Source of the DNA: Psychroflexus sp. ALD_RP9
GTDB taxonomy: Bacteria > Bacteroidota > Bacteroidia > Flavobacteriales > Flavobacteriaceae
DNA length: 64,000 nucleotides
Assembly (NCBI RefSeq): GCF_017311165.1
Contig: NZ_CP062973.1
Location: 1,860,001 to 1,924,000 of the forward strand
Direction of reading: 5' to 3'
The notes beneath the pieces were generated by a model that did no database searches, was not told the DNA's origin, and worked only from the letters and a program-made list of their open reading frames with translations. Every line of letters starts with the position of its first letter. Position 1 is the first letter of the stretch. Both the position numbers and the translations under genes were made by a program. This document shows, piece after piece, positions 60,274 through 64,000 of this stretch.

Positions 60274-61317
60274 TTAGGTAACCTGTTTGATGGTTTGGTT
60301 TGCTTCATCAAGATCTTCAGGTTCAAATTTTGGCGCTTCGTGAACTAGCTCGGCGACAGATTGGTATTGAAGTTTGGTTAGAATAGGGAAGTGGTCTGAA
60401 TTAATACTTGGCAAAACTTTAATCTTTTTAAGTTTAAAATGGGCTGAATGAAAAAAGTGATCTAATGGCCATCTTAACATCCAGTATTTAGCATGAAATG
60501 TACTATAGCGCCCACGACCAATTCGGCTATCGAGTAAGCCGCTAATTTTTTTAAACAGTTCGGTAGATTTAGACCAAGCTACATCATTCAGGTCACCACA
60601 GACAATACAAGGGATTTTGGTGTTTTTAACTTCTTTAGCCACTATGAGTAATTCTGCATCACGCTCTGTCGACGCTTCGTTTTCAGTTGGGCTTGGAGGT
60701 TTTGGATGTAAGCCGTAAAATTGAATATTCTGACCAGATTTCAACTGAAGTTGACATGTAATTGATGGAACTTCATTTTCAACTAAATTTCTAACGTTGA
60801 GGTTAGAAAGTTTTAGTTTAGAATACAAATGCATTCCATATAAATTTTCTTGAGGAATTTTAACTTGGTATTGATAAGCTTTAGTAGCATCTGCTAATTC
60901 GTTTTCCCAGCGTTTATTGGTCTCAAGACAAATTAAAATATCTGGCTGATGTTTTTTTATTAACTTGATTAATTGATGGCTTGACGTGTTTGTCATGAGC
61001 ACATTACTAACTAGAATGCTGATTTCTTGCTCAGGAATATTTTGTTTTGTGCTTTTTACTTCAACTGGATAAATACGATTATACTTTATAATTTTTATTG
61101 TTTGGTAGAGGCTTGCTAAGGCTAGCATCGAGAAGCTTACCAGAAACCAGCTTTCATATCGAAAGAAATTCAAATTAACTACTAGTAAAAAAATATTTAG
61201 GCTTAAAAATTGAACTCTTGGAAAATCGAAAAAACGAATAGACCAATGGTCGATTTTAAGATAAGGTATGATGGCAAATAGGCTTAATGCAAGGTTACCT
61301 ATAATTATATATTGCAT
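60274..61317 (-). CDS. Endonuclease/exonuclease/phosphatase-family membrane protein
   Basis: A 347-aa protein with two or three N-terminal membrane helices (about residues 2-75) and a C-terminal EEP catalytic domain: ILVSNVLMTN, PDILICLETNKRW (metal Glu), FYGLHPKPPSP, CGDLNDVAWS (Asp/Asn) and INSDHFPIL (catalytic His). The substrate may be a nucleic acid or phospholipid. The start at 61317 gives a TAATG overlap with the upstream 54-aa gene, and an earlier in-frame ATG would run into it. Confidence 0.88.
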   Translation of the reverse strand: MQYIIIGNLALSLFAIIPYLKIDHWSIRFFDFPRVQFLSLNIFLLVVNLNFFRYESWFLVSFSMLALASLYQTIKIIKYNRIYPVEVKSTKQNIPEQEISILVSNVLMTNTSSHQLIKLIKKHQPDILICLETNKRWENELADATKAYQYQVKIPQENLYGMHLYSKLKLSNLNVRNLVENEVPSITCQLQLKSGQNIQFYGLHPKPPSPTENEASTERDAELLIVAKEVKNTKIPCIVCGDLNDVAWSKSTELFKKISGLLDSRIGRGRYSTFHAKYWMLRWPLDHFFHSAHFKLKKIKVLPSINSDHFPILTKLQYQSVAELVHEAPKFEPEDLDEANQTIKQVT

Positions 61318-61481
61318 TAGTGATCGTGTTTTGCAATAAGCCAAACAGCATGGACAATGCCCGGAACAAAACCAAGAACTGTTAGCAATATATTTAGCCA
61401 GAAGGCAGGCTTAATACCTACGGTAAAAAACACTCCTAATGGTGGTAAAATTATCGCAAAAATTAGTCTTATTATACTCAT
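61317..61481 (-). CDS. PMP3/YqaE-family small membrane protein
   Basis: A 54-aa protein: MSIIRLIFAIILPPLGVFFT, then VGIKPAFWLNILLTVLGFVP and GIVHAVWLIAKHDH. This is the two-helix UPF0057/PMP3/YqaE stress-membrane family. It overlaps both neighbours: its ATG overlaps the stop of the upstream gene (ATGA) and its stop overlaps the next ATG (TAATG). The family is linked to salt and membrane stress, but its mechanism is unknown. Confidence 0.88.
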   Translation of the reverse strand: MSIIRLIFAIILPPLGVFFTVGIKPAFWLNILLTVLGFVPGIVHAVWLIAKHDH

Positions 61482-62197
61482 ACGGTTTGATATTTTTGAA
61501 GTTTTTGATGAAGTAAACGTTTGATTTTAAAGTTATTTTCGGGTATGATATAATATGAGGTATATAAAATGTAAACCCCCAAAATCATAATTAGGTACAT
61601 ACTCACTAAAAACATTTCATCAAATAAAGCGCCAGTATTTGCCTTACTGATTTGTAGCGGAAACTGAACGAATATAAGCATGATTGTACCGCTATTACCA
61701 CCAGTTTTAATGGTTTCGTTAATGAGACTCGCAGTATGACTCTTACGTGATTTGTTTAGCTTACGCTGATGTCTAAATTGCAAGATAAATGCGCCAACTA
61801 TAAATAAAATTGCAAACGTTAAAAGATAGTAAGCTTGCCAACCTAAACTGAAAAACATGTAATAAACCAAACAAGCTAATATTAGGTTTAATAGAATATT
61901 TTTACTTAAAAGCTTTTCTAAGCTGTACTTTATTGAAATTTTTAGATAGTAGTTTTGAAGTTTTTGAACTATTGTATCATTTCGATCAGAGAACCCATAA
62001 ATGCCGTAGGTTTTAAATTGACGTTCAAGAGCTGTTTCAAATTTAAGATCAGGATTTTGTTCCCATTGTTTTTTTATTCCTTCTGCTAATTCTTTAACGA
62101 AAATACGCTGAACATCTACATAAACAACAAAATGTTCACGTGTGAATTGGTATAACCGCTTTAAGTCACTATACTTGAGCTTTGGATTGTCTTTCAT
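61478..62197 (-). CDS. Uncharacterised membrane protein
   Basis: A 239-aa protein not recognised as a known family. An N-terminal charged cytoplasmic part (about residues 1-95, helical, with YQFTREHFVVYVDVQRIFV) is followed by two membrane helices (about 98-140), a basic stretch (QFRHQRKLNKSRKSH) and two more helices (about 170-220). It leads an operon with the PMP3-like and EEP genes and overlaps the PMP3-like gene by 4 nt. No function is proposed. Confidence 0.75.
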   Translation of the reverse strand: MKDNPKLKYSDLKRLYQFTREHFVVYVDVQRIFVKELAEGIKKQWEQNPDLKFETALERQFKTYGIYGFSDRNDTIVQKLQNYYLKISIKYSLEKLLSKNILLNLILACLVYYMFFSLGWQAYYLLTFAILFIVGAFILQFRHQRKLNKSRKSHTASLINETIKTGGNSGTIMLIFVQFPLQISKANTGALFDEMFLVSMYLIMILGVYILYTSYYIIPENNFKIKRLLHQKLQKYQTV

Positions 62198-62233
62198 AAC
62201 TTAAATGTAAAGGATAAAATCTAATAAACAAAA

Positions 62234-62713
62234 TTATTCAAATTCTTGGCAGTCTTCGCTAGGAATATTAACGCCAGCTGCTTGATTATAAACAAGTTCA
62301 GCGCCTAGGTGGCCAACATAAGTTAATAATACACAGCTAATAATTAAACCAATTAAAACGGCATTAGACTGCCATTTGTTTGAAATTTTTAAAACTTTTA
62401 GATTTAAATTTAACTCAATTAGGGCTATTAGGCTAATTATATAACCAAGATACAATGCAAAGTTTTCATGATTTTTTAAAACTGTAGGATCACAGATTGT
62501 TCTAGAAACTTCGCCATCGGCTTGTGATCCAGTGTAATAAGCAATCCAAGTGCTTATCAAAGCCAAGCCGACTAAAATTTGTGTTGTCGATTTAAATTTA
62601 TCATTAAACAAACTTAGCAACTTAAATAAAGTTGCTAAGATGATGATTACAATAGGAAAATGAACGCTAAGCGGATGATAAACCGCCGTTCGCCAAAATT
62701 CAATTTCTTGCAT
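62234..62713 (-). CDS. DUF2231 membrane protein
   Basis: A 159-aa protein with four membrane helices. The N-terminus VYHPLSVHFPIVIIILATLF with the HPLSVHFP motif is the DUF2231 signature, and GHLGAELVYNQ is in the last helix. The family includes predicted haem or redox-related membrane proteins; the function is not established. Its ATG is directly after the stop of the lipoprotein gene, so the two form an operon. Confidence 0.82.
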   Translation of the reverse strand: MQEIEFWRTAVYHPLSVHFPIVIIILATLFKLLSLFNDKFKSTTQILVGLALISTWIAYYTGSQADGEVSRTICDPTVLKNHENFALYLGYIISLIALIELNLNLKVLKISNKWQSNAVLIGLIISCVLLTYVGHLGAELVYNQAAGVNIPSEDCQEFE

Positions 62714-63025
62714 TTATTTTAAAACTTTAACTGAAATTGGGTCTAAGCGTTTTCCAACTTTTTCAACTTCAACTTCAACGTTTTGGTTTTCTTTTAAAAT
62801 TGAAAATTCTACTAATTCTCCATTTTGCATTAGCTGAGTTTCTTCAGTAAAATAAAGTTCAAGGGTTTTACCATCGTTAGTTTTAACATAAATCTCATTT
62901 TTATCTGCTTCAACTTCTGAGATTGTACCTTGATAGGTGCCAGATTCTACAACATCTGTTGAATGGCCACAGGAAATCAGTAAACTTGTAAAAATTAAAA
63001 TTGAAAGTGTTTTAATAATTTTCAT
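62714..63025 (-). CDS. Small lipoprotein, OB-like beta protein
   Basis: A 103-aa lipoprotein (lipobox around LLISCGHS) followed by a compact beta-rich region with YQGTISEVEADKNEIYVKT and LYFTEETQLMQNGE, which looks like an OB-type or DUF5666-like fold. The function is unknown. The start at 63025 (MKIIKTLSIL) follows from a -7 box at 63041-63048, which excludes the in-frame ATG at 63043. It leads the operon with the DUF2231 gene. Confidence 0.72.
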   Translation of the reverse strand: MKIIKTLSILIFTSLLISCGHSTDVVESGTYQGTISEVEADKNEIYVKTNDGKTLELYFTEETQLMQNGELVEFSILKENQNVEVEVEKVGKRLDPISVKVLK

Positions 63026-63040
63026 ATCGATTATTTTTCT

Positions 63041-63048
63041 CAAAGATA
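63041..63048 (-). promoter_or_regulatory. -7 promoter box of the lipoprotein-DUF2231 operon
   Basis: CAAAGATA on plus reads TATCTTTG on minus, a full match, 15 nt before the ATG at 63025. Confidence 0.7.
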
Positions 63049-63158
63049 GAGATTTTAAACTGATTAATATTGCAAGTAAATTTTTATGGAGTTAAAAGAT
63101 GACTTAAATTATTTTACAAAGCTGTTGTTTTTTGAATTAGTTTATTTCTTTTTTGGTA

Positions 63159-64000
63159 CTATTTTTTCTCAAATAAAATTCCCATAATTTTCAAAGTAGT
63201 TATCTTGTTATTGCCATCTCTTGTAAAGCTTAGTAGGTCTGATGAATAGTTAAAAGCATCTTTGTATAGTGGTTCTATTTCATTTTTCCAAGCACCATTT
63301 CTACCAAAAACAAAAAGTTTACCATCTATAAGTTGGATTTTTTTGCTGATTTGAAAATCTGCATTAAAGTAGTGTCCTTCAAATTCTTTTAGCTGATTTT
63401 CGTTGTAAGTAGTAGGATTGTATTCTTTAAATAGCCAAGGTAATTCGTTTTCAGAATTATAGTATTTATAACTTTTTTTATCAGACTCTAAGTCAAATAT
63501 AACGCGCTTATCATTAAACATAAATTGATGATTTCCAATAGGTTTTAATCTTGTTATTTCTTCTCCATCAGTTGTAAGTACAGCAAGTTCATTGTTTTTA
63601 AGTTGTATGGTGTTTACTTTGATGGTTTCGACATCGCTACCCGTAAAGACATACTTTCCTTCGTACAACTTTAGCTCTTTTTTGGAAAGCTTTACTTTTT
63701 TATCTTTTTCTTTATTTTTTGTTTGATTATTGAAAGTATTGCTCGGAATGTATAGGTCAACTAACTGAAAAAACTGTTCTTCAAAATCTGAATCAAATGT
63801 ATTTTGTGTAGTGAAAAACATCATATCTAATTCAGGAAAATAAAGATACTTGGATACAAAGCCGCCTAATATCATTCCATCAAAACCTTGCGCTTGATAG
63901 TTGTTATGAGTTTCAAATTCTACGCCTAAACCATAATCGATACGATTACCATTATTTAGCTTGGCTTTGGTATGCATTTTTTTATACAACTCAGGGTATT
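63159..64000 (-). CDS. Serine hydrolase (beta-lactamase-like), C-terminal part
   Basis: The frame is open to the window edge; the N-terminal catalytic region lies outside. The first residues here (YPELYKKMHTKAKLNNGNRI, then DYGLGVEF) match the region after the active site in class C beta-lactamase/serine hydrolase proteins, followed by a glycine-rich GFDGMILGGF. The last ~170 residues form DUF3471-type beta repeats (LKLYEGKYVFTG, LKEFEGHYFNADF). The protein is probably secreted, but the signal is not in view. The substrate is unknown. Confidence 0.75.
   Translation of the reverse strand, partial: YPELYKKMHTKAKLNNGNRIDYGLGVEFETHNNYQAQGFDGMILGGFVSKYLYFPELDMMFFTTQNTFDSDFEEQFFQLVDLYIPSNTFNNQTKNKEKDKKVKLSKKELKLYEGKYVFTGSDVETIKVNTIQLKNNELAVLTTDGEEITRLKPIGNHQFMFNDKRVIFDLESDKKSYKYYNSENELPWLFKEYNPTTYNENQLKEFEGHYFNADFQISKKIQLIDGKLFVFGRNGAWKNEIEPLYKDAFNYSSDLLSFTRDGNNKITTLKIMGILFEKK

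Overview
This window comes from an AT-rich chromosome of the Bacteroidota, most likely family Flavobacteriaceae. The genus cannot be assigned from sequence alone. Four things support this. The murG-murC-ftsQ-ftsA-ftsZ order ends in an FtsZ with a long acidic linker. The gliding-motility genes gldF and gldG are present. Flavobacterial families such as DUF1573, DUF3276, DUF4294, PorV/PorQ and the long NusB occur. TAnnTTTG-type -7 promoter boxes stand in front of most transcription units, and Shine-Dalgarno sites are scarce. No phage, insertion sequence, CRISPR array or tRNA gene was seen.

Layout. 1-6.8 kb: the division/cell-wall cluster (ftsW 3' end, murG, murC, ftsQ, ftsA, ftsZ) with a terminator. 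6.8-17.9 kb: a mostly minus-strand respiratory and stress block with an OsmC-like protein, a hemerythrin-like protein, cytochrome bd (cydAB), a copper-type TonB receptor with a small Cys protein, sulfide:quinone oxidoreductase, an Asp/Glu racemase, an alpha carbonic anhydrase lipoprotein, a two-haem cytochrome c lipoprotein and a TauE/SafE permease. 17.9-23.3 kb: housekeeping (YqeY, DUF3276, ABC exporter, NusB, DUF1573, YajC, thioredoxin-like). 23.3-30.6 kb: a NUMOD4/HNH-like protein, a sulfotransferase-like protein, and a cobalamin uptake locus (btuFCD-like on minus; riboswitch, BtuB-like and BtuG-like on plus). 30.6-39.6 kb: envelope genes (sugar transferase, Lnt, PssA, PorV/PorQ, KdtA, DegT aminotransferase) plus an S24 repressor. 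39.6-47.3 kb: a decayed PLDc_N gene, gldFG with SAM hydroxide adenosyltransferase, PhoH, PurC, an M42 peptidase and DUF4294. 47.4-57.3 kb: thioesterase, RmuC, a peptide-type binding protein, MtaB, a lytic transglycosylase and a small signalling pair. 57.4-64 kb: RNase P RNA, MiaE, DnaX and small membrane proteins, ending in a truncated serine hydrolase.

How the parts work together. The most notable signal is in the 6.8-17.9 kb block. Four intergenic palindromes of the form GTnAC-N4-GTnAC stand in front of cydAB, the copper receptor unit, sqr and the TauE-cytochrome-carbonic anhydrase operon. Each centre lies 35.5-37.5 bp upstream of the last base of a -7 box. This fixed geometry fits activation by a Crp/Fnr-type factor that is not encoded here. 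It ties low-oxygen respiration, sulfide oxidation and copper uptake into one predicted regulon.

Other points worth attention are a kdtA gene whose N-terminal membrane anchor is open but has no ATG/GTG/TTG start, a PLDc_N gene broken by an in-frame TGA, a Spo0B-like phosphotransfer protein coupled to a REC-AraC regulator, tandem operator-like repeats before the S24 repressor, and two genes whose -7 box lies 3-4 nt from the ATG (predicted leaderless mRNAs).
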